Below are positions 50,886 to 59,263 of a stretch of 64,000 bases of DNA, one piece after another. Position 1 is the first letter of the stretch; every line of letters starts with the position of its first letter. Origin of the DNA: JAIBJN01 sp035461525. GTDB lineage: Bacteria > Actinomycetota > Thermoleophilia > Gaiellales > Gaiellaceae. Below the pieces are notes generated by a model. The model was not told where the DNA came from. It did no database searches and worked only from the letters and a program-made list of their open reading frames with translations. A program made the translations under genes and the position numbers. The stretch spans positions 1 through 64,000 of the forward strand of contig DATHVD010000027.1 of the NCBI GenBank assembly GCA_035461525.1, written 5' to 3'.

Positions 50886-52037
50886 CTACACCTCGATCAG
50901 GACCGCGTCGCCCTGGCCGCCGCCGGAGCAGATCGCGGCGAGCCCGAGCCCGCCGCCGTTGCGCCGGAGCTCGTGCACCATCGTGCCGAGGATGCGCGCG
51001 CCGGAGGCGCCGATCGGGTGGCCGAGGGCGACCGCGCCGCCGTTCACGTTCACGCGCTCCGGGTCGGCGCCGAGCATGTTCACGGAGTTGACCGTGACGG
51101 ACGCGAAGGCCTCGTTGATCTCGACGCGCTCGACCTCGTCGATCGTCTTGCCCGCGCGCTCGAGCGCCCTCGCCCCCGCCTTGGCGGGCGTGCGCGCGAG
51201 GTAGGCGAACTCGTCGGCGACGTAGGCCTGCGAGAGGATCGTCGCCAGGATCTCGAGCCCGCGCTCCTGCGCGAACTCCTCGCTCGTGACCACGAGCGCG
51301 CCGGCGCCATCGTTGACGCCGGGCGCGTTCCCGGCCGTGGTCGTCCCCTCGGGGTCGAAGACCGGCCTGAGGCCGGCGAGCTTCTCGAGCGTCGTGTCCC
51401 GGCGCGGCGCTTCGTCCGCTTCGACGCCGTCGACGGCGACGATCTCGTCGGCGAAACGGCCCTCGTCGATGGCGGCCACGGCGCGCTGGTGGGAGCGAAG
51501 CGCCCAGGCGTCCTGCTCCTCCCGGCTGATGCCGAGCTCGCGCGAGACGAAGGAGGCCTGCTCGACCATGTGCATGCCATCGAAGGACGAGACGAGGCCG
51601 TCGTGGAGCATCAGGTCGATCACGGCGCCGTCGCCGAGCCGGTAGCCGAAGCGCGCCTTCTTGAGGATGTAGGGCGCGTTCGACATCGACTCCATGCCGC
51701 CCGCGACGACGACGTCGTGGTCGCCGGCGCGGATCATCTGGTCGGCGATCTGGACGGCCCGGATCGAGGAGGCACAGACCTTGTTGATCGTGTCCGAGGG
51801 AACCTCCTTGGGAAGGCCGGCGCCGATCGCGGCCTGGCGCGCGGGCGCCTGGCCGGCGCCGCCCTGGAGCACGTGGCCCATGATCACGTAGCCGACCTCG
51901 TCGTCGCGCACGTCCACGCGGTCGAGCGCGCCGCGGATGGCGAGCGCGCCGAGGGCGGGCGCCTCGCGAGCAGCGAGCGCGCCGCCGAGCTTGCCGAACG
52001 GCGTCCGGGCGGTCGAGACGATGACGGAGCGGGCCAC
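50886..52037 (-). CDS. Acetyl-CoA acetyltransferase (thiolase)
   Basis: The 383-residue protein has the acyl-accepting Cys in TINKVCASSIRAVQIADQM, the His in GGAVALGHPIGASGARIL and the final Cys of ICSGGGQGDAVLIEV. NINEAF-like VEINEAFASVTV and GGMESMSNAPYIL are also thiolase marks. It either cleaves 3-ketoacyl-CoA or condenses two acetyl-CoA. The start is GTG 52037. Together with the dehydrogenase and hydratase it completes a short-chain acyl-CoA route. Confidence 0.93.
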   Translation of the reverse strand: MARSVIVSTARTPFGKLGGALAAREAPALGALAIRGALDRVDVRDDEVGYVIMGHVLQGGAGQAPARQAAIGAGLPKEVPSDTINKVCASSIRAVQIADQMIRAGDHDVVVAGGMESMSNAPYILKKARFGYRLGDGAVIDLMLHDGLVSSFDGMHMVEQASFVSRELGISREEQDAWALRSHQRAVAAIDEGRFADEIVAVDGVEADEAPRRDTTLEKLAGLRPVFDPEGTTTAGNAPGVNDGAGALVVTSEEFAQERGLEILATILSQAYVADEFAYLARTPAKAGARALERAGKTIDEVERVEINEAFASVTVNSVNMLGADPERVNVNGGAVALGHPIGASGARILGTMVHELRRNGGGLGLAAICSGGGQGDAVLIEV

Positions 52038-52079
52038 GAGGCCAGCCTACCAAGGCGCCGGGAGCCTCCCGGCGGCCTC

Positions 52080-53297
52080 CTACGGGCTCCCGTCGCGGCG
52101 GGAGCGCCAGGCCTCGGCCATGGCGATGCGATCCACGAGCGTCGGGTGCGAGTCGAGGAGGAAATGCGCCCAGTCGGGCGGGTCGGGATCCACGAGCGCC
52201 TCGGTGGCGAAGCCGGCGAAGAGCCCGCGCGCTCCCTCCGGGTCCTCCGTCGTCTCGAGCGCGACCCAGTCGGCCTCCGCCTCGAGGCCGCGGGAGAGCG
52301 CGTTCTGGAGCGGCAGGGCTGCGAGCTGGAGCACGACGAGGACGAAGAGGGCGAGAGGGACGGCGGCGGGCTCGGCCATGCCGCCCCGACGGCGCGTCGC
52401 GAGAGCGATGAGGAAGACGCCGGGAAAGGCGAAGAGCGCGTACCAGCCGACGAGCTTCCAGAGGTGGTCGCGGGAGTGGTGGGCGAGCTCGTGGGCGACG
52501 ACGACGCGCACCTCGCCGTCGTCGAAGCTCGCCAGCAGCGTGTTCCAGAGGACGACGACCCGCGTGGGCCCGAGCCCGGTGGCGTAGGCGTTCGGCGCCG
52601 TCGTGAACTCGCTCACGTCCTCGACCTTGACCGGGATGTCCTCGGGCAGGCCCTGTTCCTCGGCGAGCCCCCGTGCCTCGGCCACCACGTCCGCGGGCGC
52701 ATCGTCCAGCCCCGGGAGGAGGTACGGCGAGACGAACGTGAAGAGGAGGACGAGGCCGACGAACACCGCCCCGCCCGGGATCCACCAGGTCCGCGGGAGC
52801 GGGCGCGCGAGCCCCATCACGATGAGCACGGCCAGGCAGACGAAGAGGAACTCGCCGCCGAGGGCGAACCAGCTCTCGACGAGCCAGGTGAGGTAGTCGA
52901 CGTTCGAGATCTCGTGACGGCGCAGCCACCAGAGATCGGCGAGCCCGAACGGGATCTGCACGAGCCAGTAGACGGCGAACCCGAGCATGGCGAGCAACAT
53001 CCCCGTGCCGATGCGACCCGCGGCGGACTGCTTGGCGAAGCTCATGCCGTACCGCGCGTAGAGCCCGAACACGAGGAGGAGAGCGGCGACGGAGAGGAGG
53101 GCGCTCGTCCGCAGGAAGCGCTCGAACCGGCGCGCCTCCGCGAGCTCTTCGGCCGAGACGACGTCGGCCGCTGCGACCTGGGGCAGGCTCAGTCCGTCGG
53201 GAACCGCCGTCTCCAGCAGGTACGGCGCCGCCAGAGCCCAGGCGGCCACGAGCGCCGCCGCGGCTAGAACGAGGGCGAGGGTGGCGCCTCGGGCCAT
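52080..53297 (-). CDS. M48-family membrane metallopeptidase
   Basis: The 405-residue protein has several membrane helices around a zinc peptidase domain with VVVAHELAHHSRDHLWK (HExxH) and SRGLEAEADWVALE (third zinc ligand). This is the CAAX-protease/STE24-like arrangement. It probably clears or processes membrane proteins. ATG 53297 is used; the start overlaps the DUF4389 gene end by 34 bases. Confidence 0.88.
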   Translation of the reverse strand: MARGATLALVLAAAALVAAWALAAPYLLETAVPDGLSLPQVAAADVVSAEELAEARRFERFLRTSALLSVAALLLVFGLYARYGMSFAKQSAAGRIGTGMLLAMLGFAVYWLVQIPFGLADLWWLRRHEISNVDYLTWLVESWFALGGEFLFVCLAVLIVMGLARPLPRTWWIPGGAVFVGLVLLFTFVSPYLLPGLDDAPADVVAEARGLAEEQGLPEDIPVKVEDVSEFTTAPNAYATGLGPTRVVVLWNTLLASFDDGEVRVVVAHELAHHSRDHLWKLVGWYALFAFPGVFLIALATRRRGGMAEPAAVPLALFVLVVLQLAALPLQNALSRGLEAEADWVALETTEDPEGARGLFAGFATEALVDPDPPDWAHFLLDSHPTLVDRIAMAEAWRSRRDGSP

Positions 53298-54568
53298 GCG
53301 AAGCCGGGCTCCGGCTCCGGCTCGGGCTCCGGCTCCTCGTACTCGGCCGGCCCGGCGAACGGGTAGCTGTCGGTGAGGAGGAAAAGGTAGGCGTAGGTCT
53401 GCGCGTCGTAGCGGAGCACGAAGGCGCCGAGGTTCCGCAGGCTCTCCGGCATGCGGCCGAGGATCAGGCTCACGAACCAGCCGAAGACGGCGACGAGGTA
53501 GAGCGGCGCGGAGAGCGCGCCGGAGACGACGAGCGCGGGCAGCGCGAGGAAGAGGCGGAAGAACGTCTTCGCGCGAGACTGGGGCGCCGGCGGGTCGATC
53601 TCGACGTCGACGGGATAGGAGCCGGCCGCGCCCGCGAAACCGGGAAACGGGTTCCCGACGAGGGTGAGGAAGGCTGTCACATGGATCGAGTAGCGGACGT
53701 ACGCGGCGATGAAGCGATGGAGCGCGTCCGGCAGCCGGCCGGACGCGAGCGCCGCGATCCAGCCGGCGACGAGCGCGAAGAGGAGCACCACGCCCCAAAG
53801 GGCCAGCCAGACGAAGTGGGGGAACGCGAGCAGGAGGCGAAAGAAGACGGTCAGGCGCGAGCGCGCGAGCTCACCCTCGGTTCGGAGGCGGATCGGCTTC
53901 ACCGGGGTCGGCTGCGTGGCCGCCGGCAGGGCCGGGTCGGCGTTCGGATAGCGGTCCGTGAGGAGAAGCCCGTAGCCCCAGGTCTGGCCGCCGTAGCGGA
54001 GGCCGTACGCGCCGAGGTCGCGGAAGCCGAGCGGCATCCGCGCGAGGGCGAGGCACACGAACCAGCCGAGGATCGCGACCACCACCAGGACGCTGGGAGC
54101 GAGGGTGTAGGCCGCGGTCTCGGCCGTCCCGCTCTCGGTCTGTCGGAACGACCCGCCGAGCCCGAAGCTCGCGAGCACGGCCGCGAGGGCCAACGATGGC
54201 GTTGCGAGGATGGCGCGGAAGGCGGTCTTCCAGCGGTTCTGCCGGGCAGGCCCGTCGATCTCGAGGTCGATCGGGTAGCTGCCCGGCTCGCCGGTCAAGC
54301 CGGGGTACGGGTTCGCGGCGAGGAAGAGATACGCGTACACGTGGGTCTGATAGCGGACGTAGGCGGCCATGAAGCCGTGGAGCCCGCCGGGAACGCGCCC
54401 GGTGAAGAGCGCCGCGAACCAGCTCACGATCACGACGACGAAGACCGCGATCCCCCAGAGCACGAGCCAGATGAAGTGCGGGATCGCGAGGAGGAGGCGG
54501 AAGAAGACGGTGAGCCGGGACCGCGCGAGATCGTCCGAGACGACGAGCCGGATCGGATGCGGATCCAT
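53264..54568 (-). CDS. Tandem DUF4389 membrane protein
   Basis: The 434-residue protein consists of two homologous halves: first half ARSRLTVFFRLLLAIPHFIW and VRYQTHVYAYLFLAANPYPG, second half ARSRLTVFFRLLLAFPHFVW and VRYSIHVTAFLTLVGNPFPG. Each half holds membrane helices of the DUF4389 type, whose function is unknown. The C-terminus carries an EPEPEPEPEPEP stretch. ATG 54568 gives the first repeat a complete start. Duplication is plain in the sequence. Confidence 0.85.
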   Translation of the reverse strand: MDPHPIRLVVSDDLARSRLTVFFRLLLAIPHFIWLVLWGIAVFVVVIVSWFAALFTGRVPGGLHGFMAAYVRYQTHVYAYLFLAANPYPGLTGEPGSYPIDLEIDGPARQNRWKTAFRAILATPSLALAAVLASFGLGGSFRQTESGTAETAAYTLAPSVLVVVAILGWFVCLALARMPLGFRDLGAYGLRYGGQTWGYGLLLTDRYPNADPALPAATQPTPVKPIRLRTEGELARSRLTVFFRLLLAFPHFVWLALWGVVLLFALVAGWIAALASGRLPDALHRFIAAYVRYSIHVTAFLTLVGNPFPGFAGAAGSYPVDVEIDPPAPQSRAKTFFRLFLALPALVVSGALSAPLYLVAVFGWFVSLILGRMPESLRNLGAFVLRYDAQTYAYLFLLTDSYPFAGPAEYEEPEPEPEPEPGFAWPEAPPSPSF

Positions 54569-54873
54569 AGGGTCGATTATCGCCGGCCGGACGGATGCGC
54601 GAAGGTCGGCCTCGCTGGCCGCTGCATGGTTTCCCGCGCGAGAAACCGTTTCCCCCGGGCCTCCGGCCCGCAACCCCCTGTTTCTCACGCTAACGAGAAT
54701 GGACGCGCGCGTGTGTCGCGCATCGAGCCGGAAGCGTGACCGGAGCGTGACGAGTTGTCACGGGCGTCCGTCGGCTCGCGTGGACGGCCGCATCCAGGGG
54801 AGCGAGCGGGTCGCGGCCGCCGTCCACGGCGAGGCGCGCACCCGCGCCGACCCTCCCCGGCGGAGGTCGAGCC
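54569..54873. other. Gene-free region upstream of the trp operon (305 b)
   Basis: No convincing gene on either strand. It separates the DUF4389 gene from the divergent trp promoter. Confidence 0.5.
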
Positions 54874-54903
54874 TTGACGCACGCCTCGGCGCTCGCCTAC
54901 GCT
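54874..54903 (+). promoter_or_regulatory. trp operon promoter
   Basis: TTGACG (54874-54879) and TACGCT (54898-54903) are spaced by 18 bases, close to a housekeeping-sigma promoter. Transcription would begin near 54911, at or just before the trpL ATG, so the leader peptide mRNA would be leaderless or nearly so. Predicted from sequence. Confidence 0.65.
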
Positions 54904-54912
54904 CCGCCGCAG

Positions 54913-54978
54913 ATGACGACTCCCGTCCGCAGCCGGTGGGCCTGGCGCCGCGAGCGGAGCGGGAGCGTGGCCGCCTAG
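54913..54978 (+). CDS. trpL: trp leader peptide (Trp-Ala-Trp)
   Basis: This is a 21-residue frame, MTTPVRSRWAWRRERSGSVA followed by A and TAG, with Trp codons at 54937-54939 and 54943-54945. It lies just downstream of the predicted promoter and upstream of trpE. Segment 54952-54963 (GAGCGGAGCGGG), after the Trp codons, can pair with 54995-55006 (CCCGCTTCGCTC) over 12 bp with one G-U. That couples ribosome position to RNA folding. Classical attenuation is inferred from this layout. Confidence 0.7.
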   Translation: MTTPVRSRWAWRRERSGSVAA

Positions 54979-55005
54979 CCGGCGCCCGAAACAGCCCGCT
55001 TCGCT

Positions 55006-55028
55006 CGAGACCTCTCCGCCAGGTCTCG
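55006..55028 (+). terminator. trp attenuator hairpin
   Basis: CGAGACCT pairs perfectly with AGGTCTCG over a CTCCGCC loop; TCGTT follows. Its 5' arm touches the end of the leader-pairing segment (54995-55006). It ends 27 bases before trpE. The antiterminator pairing was not worked out. Confidence 0.65.
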
Positions 55029-55055
55029 TCGTTCTGCCGCGACACCGCAACCCGA

Positions 55056-56309
55056 GTGACGATCGCACCCGACATCCACGCCGACCTGATCACGCCCCTC
55101 GCGGCGTACCTCCGCCTCCGCGAGGGCGCGCGCGCCGGGTTCCTGCTCGAGTCGGTCGAGAAGGGGCGGCTGGGACGCCACAGCCTCCTCGGGGCGGGAT
55201 CGCGCCTGGTCGAGTTCGCGGAGGCCGAGAGCGAGGTCGCCGCCGGGCGGCCCGTGGTCGGCTACCTGGGCTACGACCACGTCGCCACCCTGGAGCCGAC
55301 CGTCCCGCTCCCGCTGGAGGGGCCGGGTTTGCCCGAGAGCCGCTTCGTCGTCGCCGACACGCTCGTCCGCTTCGACCACGGCGCCGGCGTGGCCGAGGTG
55401 CTCGCCGGCGACCCGGCCGCGATCGCGCTCCGCCTGAAGCATCCCGTGGACCAGGGGCCGGGCGACCCCGCCGGCGGGGGTCCGACAAGACGCTCTCCCG
55501 GTCGGGAGGCGTACGAGGCCGGAGTCCGCCGCGCGAAGGAGCACATCCGCGCCGGCGACGCGTTCCAGGTCGTCCTCTCCCAGCGGGCCGAGCGGCCGAC
55601 CGGCGCCTCGGCGCTCGCGCTCTACCGGTCGTTGCGCCGCATCAACCCCTCGCCGTACCACTTCCTCCTCGAGCTGGACGGCGTCGCGCTGGTCGGCTCC
55701 TCGCCCGAGACGCTCGTGAAGCTCGAGGGGACGCGTGCGTCGCTCAACCCCATCGCCGGCACCACGACCGCGGGTGAGGGCGACGCGGAGCACCTGCTCG
55801 CCTCCGAGAAGGATCGCGCCGAGCACATAATGCTCGTCGACCTCGGCCGTAACGACCTCTCCCGCGTATGTCTGCCCGGGACGGTCGGCGTGGTGCGCTT
55901 CCTCGAGGCGGAGCGGTACTCGCACGTGACGCACCTCGTGTCGGAGGTGGCGGGCGAGCTGCGGCCGGAGCGCACCGCCTTCGACCTCCTACGGGCCTGC
56001 TTCCCGGCCGGTACCGTCTCGGGCGCTCCGAAGGTGCGGGCGATGCAGATCATCTCCGAGCTCGAGGGCTACCGGCGTGGGCCGTACGCCGGGGCGGTCG
56101 GGTACGCCCTCCCCGGCGGCGCGCTGGACACGTGCATCGCCATCCGGACGGTCGTCCTCGCGGACGGGGTCGCCCGCCTGCAGGCCGGCGCAGGGATCGT
56201 CGCCGACTCGGACCCGGCCGCGGAGCACGAGGAGTGCCTGCGCAAGCTCGCAGCCCTGGAGGCGGCGCTCGCCGACGCGGAGCAGAATGGTGGGGCGCCG
56301 CCACGATGA
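55056..56309 (+). CDS. trpE: Anthranilate synthase component I
   Basis: The 417-residue protein starts at GTG 55056. FLLESVEKG holds the LLES motif for Trp feedback binding. Catalytic segments are LNPIAGTTTAGEGD, IMLVDLGRNDLSRV, VTHLVSEVAGEL, GTVSGAPKVRAMQIISELEG and LQAGAGIVADSDPAAEHEEC. It forms anthranilate from chorismate with ammonia from TrpG. It is shorter than most TrpE (about 500), with a compact N-terminal part. Coupled to trpG by ATGA. Confidence 0.95.
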   Translation: MTIAPDIHADLITPLAAYLRLREGARAGFLLESVEKGRLGRHSLLGAGSRLVEFAEAESEVAAGRPVVGYLGYDHVATLEPTVPLPLEGPGLPESRFVVADTLVRFDHGAGVAEVLAGDPAAIALRLKHPVDQGPGDPAGGGPTRRSPGREAYEAGVRRAKEHIRAGDAFQVVLSQRAERPTGASALALYRSLRRINPSPYHFLLELDGVALVGSSPETLVKLEGTRASLNPIAGTTTAGEGDAEHLLASEKDRAEHIMLVDLGRNDLSRVCLPGTVGVVRFLEAERYSHVTHLVSEVAGELRPERTAFDLLRACFPAGTVSGAPKVRAMQIISELEGYRRGPYAGAVGYALPGGALDTCIAIRTVVLADGVARLQAGAGIVADSDPAAEHEECLRKLAALEAALADAEQNGGAPPR

Positions 56310-56869
56310 TCCTCCTCGTCGACAACTACGACAGCTTCACCTACAACCTGGCCCATCTCTTCGAGGAGTTGAGCGCCGAGGTGACCGTCCTGCGCAACGA
56401 CGCGATCGACGCGGACGGGGCCGAGAGGATGGCGCCGAGCCACCTGGTCATCTCTCCGGGGCCGGGCCGGCCCGCCGACGCGGGAGCCTCGGTGGAGATC
56501 GTCCGCCGACTGGGGCCGCGCGTCCCCACGCTCGGCGTCTGCCTCGGGCATCAGGCGATCGTCGAGGCGTTCGGCGGCGAGGTGGGCGCGGCGCAGCGGC
56601 TCCTGCACGGGAAGGCGAGCTCGGTCTCGCATGACGGGCAGGGGGTCTTCGAGGGGCTTCCGGATCCCCTCGAGGGCGGGCGCTACCACTCGCTCGCGGC
56701 GACCCGCATCCCCGAGGCGCTCGAGGTGTGCGCCACCGCCGACGACGGAGAGGTGATGGCCGTCCGGCACCGCGAGTACCCGGTGGTCGGCATCCAGTTC
56801 CACCCCGAGTCCGTGCTCACGCCGGCGGGTCCGGCGCTCGGCCGCAATTTCCTCGAGGGACGGCGATGA
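56306..56869 (+). CDS. trpG: Anthranilate synthase component II (glutaminase)
   Basis: The 187-residue class I glutamine amidotransferase has LLVDNYDSFTYNLAHLF, SPGPGRPADAG, GVCLGHQAIVEAFG (Cys nucleophile) and GIQFHPESVLTP (His/Glu). It supplies ammonia to TrpE. It may also serve PabB, as is common. It is coupled at both ends (ATGA). Confidence 0.94.
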   Translation: MILLVDNYDSFTYNLAHLFEELSAEVTVLRNDAIDADGAERMAPSHLVISPGPGRPADAGASVEIVRRLGPRVPTLGVCLGHQAIVEAFGGEVGAAQRLLHGKASSVSHDGQGVFEGLPDPLEGGRYHSLAATRIPEALEVCATADDGEVMAVRHREYPVVGIQFHPESVLTPAGPALGRNFLEGRR

Positions 56870-57894
56870 CGATCCAAGAGGCGCTCTCGCGCCTGCTCGA
56901 AGGCGAAAGCCTCACGCGCGCCGAAGCGCGCTCGGTCATGAACCTGATCATGAGCGGCGAGACGACTCCGGCCCAGATGGGCGGATTCCTCGTCGCGCTG
57001 CGCCTGAAGGGCGAGACGGCCGACGAGATCGCGGGGTGCGCAGAGGCCATGCGCGACCACGTCGTCAGCGTACGGCCGCAGCGCGAGGATCTCGTCGACA
57101 CGGCCGGGACCGGCGGCGACGGGGCACGGACGTTCAACATCTCGACGGCGGCGGCCCTCGTCGCCGCTGCCGCCGGCGCCGCCGTGGCGAAGCACGGGAA
57201 CCGGGCCGTCTCGTCGGCCTCGGGCTCCGCCGACGTCCTGGAGGCGCTCGGGTTCCGGCTCGAGCTTCCGCCGCCTCGCATCGAGCAGTCGATCGACGAG
57301 CTCGGGTTCGGGTTCCTCTTCGCCCCCTTCCACCACCCGGCCATGCGCCACGCTGCGCCGGTTCGGCGAGAGCTCGCGACGCGCACCGTCTTCAACGTCC
57401 TCGGGCCGCTGACGAATCCCGCCGGCGCGCGGGCGCAGGTGGTCGGCGTCTACGCTCCGGAGCTGGTGGAGACGATCGCCTCCGTCCTGGCCGGCCTCGG
57501 CGCGCGCCGCGCCTTCGTCGTCCACGGCGCCGGCGGGATCGACGAGCTCTCCCCGGCCGGCCCGAACCTCGTCTGCGAGGTCGTCGAGGGGCGCGTCGAG
57601 CGGCGGGACATCGACCCGCTGGACCTCGGCGTCCCGCGCTGCTCGACCGTCGACCTCGCGGGCGGGACGCCGGAGGAGAACGCCGCCGCCGTGCACGAGA
57701 TCTTCGCGGGCGCGCCGGGCCCGAAGCGCGAGGCCGTCCTCCTGAACGCCGCCGGCGCCATCGCCGCCGCCGGCCGCGCCGCCGACCTCGCCGAGGGGTA
57801 CGCCGCCGCAGCCGAGGCCGTCGATTCCGGCGCCGCCGCCGAGCGCCTGGAAGCGCTCGTCGCCTTCACGCAGACGGAGGCCATGTCCCCATGA
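56866..57894 (+). CDS. trpD: Anthranilate phosphoribosyltransferase
   Basis: The 342-residue protein has the PRPP site DTAGTGGDGARTFNISTA and KHGNRAVSSASGSADVLEALG, then LFAPFHHPAMRHAAPVRREL and RTVFNVLGPLTNPAGA. It adds phosphoribose to anthranilate. Start overlaps trpG end (ATGA). A 196-base gap follows before trpCF, unlike the otherwise tight spacing in the operon. Confidence 0.95.
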   Translation: MTIQEALSRLLEGESLTRAEARSVMNLIMSGETTPAQMGGFLVALRLKGETADEIAGCAEAMRDHVVSVRPQREDLVDTAGTGGDGARTFNISTAAALVAAAAGAAVAKHGNRAVSSASGSADVLEALGFRLELPPPRIEQSIDELGFGFLFAPFHHPAMRHAAPVRRELATRTVFNVLGPLTNPAGARAQVVGVYAPELVETIASVLAGLGARRAFVVHGAGGIDELSPAGPNLVCEVVEGRVERRDIDPLDLGVPRCSTVDLAGGTPEENAAAVHEIFAGAPGPKREAVLLNAAGAIAAAGRAADLAEGYAAAAEAVDSGAAAERLEALVAFTQTEAMSP

Positions 57895-57905
57895 GCCACG
57901 CCCCA

Positions 57906-58056
57906 GGGTCTGACCCCTTCCCCCAGCCGATGAGGACGTCTGTGGACAGCCGTCCCCGCTTCCCAGGCCGCTTTCACCCGCGGGCACGGCCGATTCTGTT
58001 TCCACAGCTTCCGGACGAGAACGCCGTCCGCTGCGGCCGCGGCCTGGGTCAGACCC
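57906..58056. repeat. REP/MITE-like inverted-repeat element between trpD and trpC
   Basis: GGGTCTGACCC (57906-57916) and its exact reverse complement GGGTCAGACCC (58046-58056) bracket about 130 bases. Inside is another weak pair, TGTGGACAG near 57950 and TTCCACAG near 58000. This fills most of the unusually long trpD-trpC gap. Such GGGTCTGACCCC-type ends are typical of REP or MITE elements; family and copy number cannot be told from one window. Confidence 0.55.
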
Positions 58057-58090
58057 CGGCCGTGGGCTCCGGGGACAGGAGGGCGCGCTG

Positions 58091-59263
58091 ATGGGGCGCT
58101 TCCGCGACGCACTCGCCGCACCCGGGCTCAGGGCGATTGCCGAGGTGAAGCGGCGGTCGCCGTCGGCGGGCGACCTCCGCCCGGACGCGGACGCTGCGAC
58201 GCTCGCGCAGGCGTTCGCCGAGAGCGGAGCGGCGGCGGTCTCGATCCTCGTCGACGAGCGCTTCGGCGGCTCCCTCGCGGACCTGCAGGCCGCCCGCGCC
58301 GCGACGGAAGCCCCGCTCCTCGCCAAGGGGTTCTTCCGCGACCAGGGCGACCTCCTCCAGTGCCGGATCTCGGGCGCCGACGCGGCGCTGCTGCTCCTGC
58401 GCGACCTCGACGACGAGCACGCCCGCCTCATGCTCGACGGCGGACGCACGCTCGGCCTCGACCTGCTCGTCGAGGCGCACGACGAGGAGGAGCTCGAGCG
58501 CGCCGTCGCGCTCGGCGCGGACGTGATCGGGCTCAACGCCCGCGACCTCGCCACCTTCGCCATCGACCGCGCCGCGCAGCTCGAGCTCGTCGCGCGCGCG
58601 CCACGGGAGCACGTGATCGTCGCGGAGAGCGCGATCGGGAACCGCGCCCAGGCTGCCGAGGCCGAGCTCGCCGGCGCCGACGCCGTCCTCGTCGGCTCCG
58701 CGCTCATGCGGGCGCCCGACCCCGCGGCGACGCTCGCCGACCTCATCGCGCGTCCGCTCGTCAAGGTCTGCGGGCTCACGCGCGAGGAGGACGTGGCCGC
58801 CGCGGCCGAGGCCGGCGCCGACATGGCCGGGTTCGTCCTCGCCGAGAGCCCGCGCCGGGCGGAGGCGCCGCTCCCGGTTCCCGACTCGATGCTCTCCGTC
58901 GCCGTCTTCGTCGGCGAAACCGAAGACGTCGGCACGCACCTGATCCAGCTCTACCCGGAGGAGGAGGGGCACCGGGCCCGCGGCGGCGTCCTCCTGCGCG
59001 ACGGCGACGTGGTCGCATCGGTTGTCGACCTCCCCTGGCTGGGCGAGGACGAGCGCCACTGGGAGCGGGCGTCCGGAGTGCCGGGGCGGGTGATGCTCGC
59101 GGGAGGCCTCGGGCCGGAGAACGTCGGCGCCGCCGTCGCCGCCGTCTCGCCGTGGGCGGTCGACGCGAGCCGGAGCCTCGAGTCCGCACCCGGCGCGAAG
59201 GACCATGAGCGCGTCCGCGCGTTCGTCGAGGCGGTACGCTCCCGCGAGGCGGTGCGCTCGTGA
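58091..59263 (+). CDS. trpCF: Indole-3-glycerol-phosphate synthase / phosphoribosylanthranilate isomerase fusion
   Basis: The 390-residue protein has a TrpC half (1-222): IAEVKRRSPSAG, LLAKGFFRD, LLVEAHDEEEL, GLNARDLATF and VAESAIGNRAQ. The TrpF half (224-390) starts LVKVCGLTREEDVAAAAEAG (catalytic Cys) and has VMLAGGLGPENV and AVDASRSLES (catalytic Asp). The isomerase half is short, about 165 residues. It does two consecutive steps of Trp synthesis. ATG 58091 follows the repeat element by 34 bases. Confidence 0.92.
   Translation: MGRFRDALAAPGLRAIAEVKRRSPSAGDLRPDADAATLAQAFAESGAAAVSILVDERFGGSLADLQAARAATEAPLLAKGFFRDQGDLLQCRISGADAALLLLRDLDDEHARLMLDGGRTLGLDLLVEAHDEEELERAVALGADVIGLNARDLATFAIDRAAQLELVARAPREHVIVAESAIGNRAQAAEAELAGADAVLVGSALMRAPDPAATLADLIARPLVKVCGLTREEDVAAAAEAGADMAGFVLAESPRRAEAPLPVPDSMLSVAVFVGETEDVGTHLIQLYPEEEGHRARGGVLLRDGDVVASVVDLPWLGEDERHWERASGVPGRVMLAGGLGPENVGAAVAAVSPWAVDASRSLESAPGAKDHERVRAFVEAVRSREAVRS

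Noticed and set aside
53280..53340. Short Glu-Pro tandem repeat at the end of the DUF4389 gene
   Set aside because: This is coding low-complexity sequence (EPEPEP) in a membrane protein tail, not a DNA repeat element.
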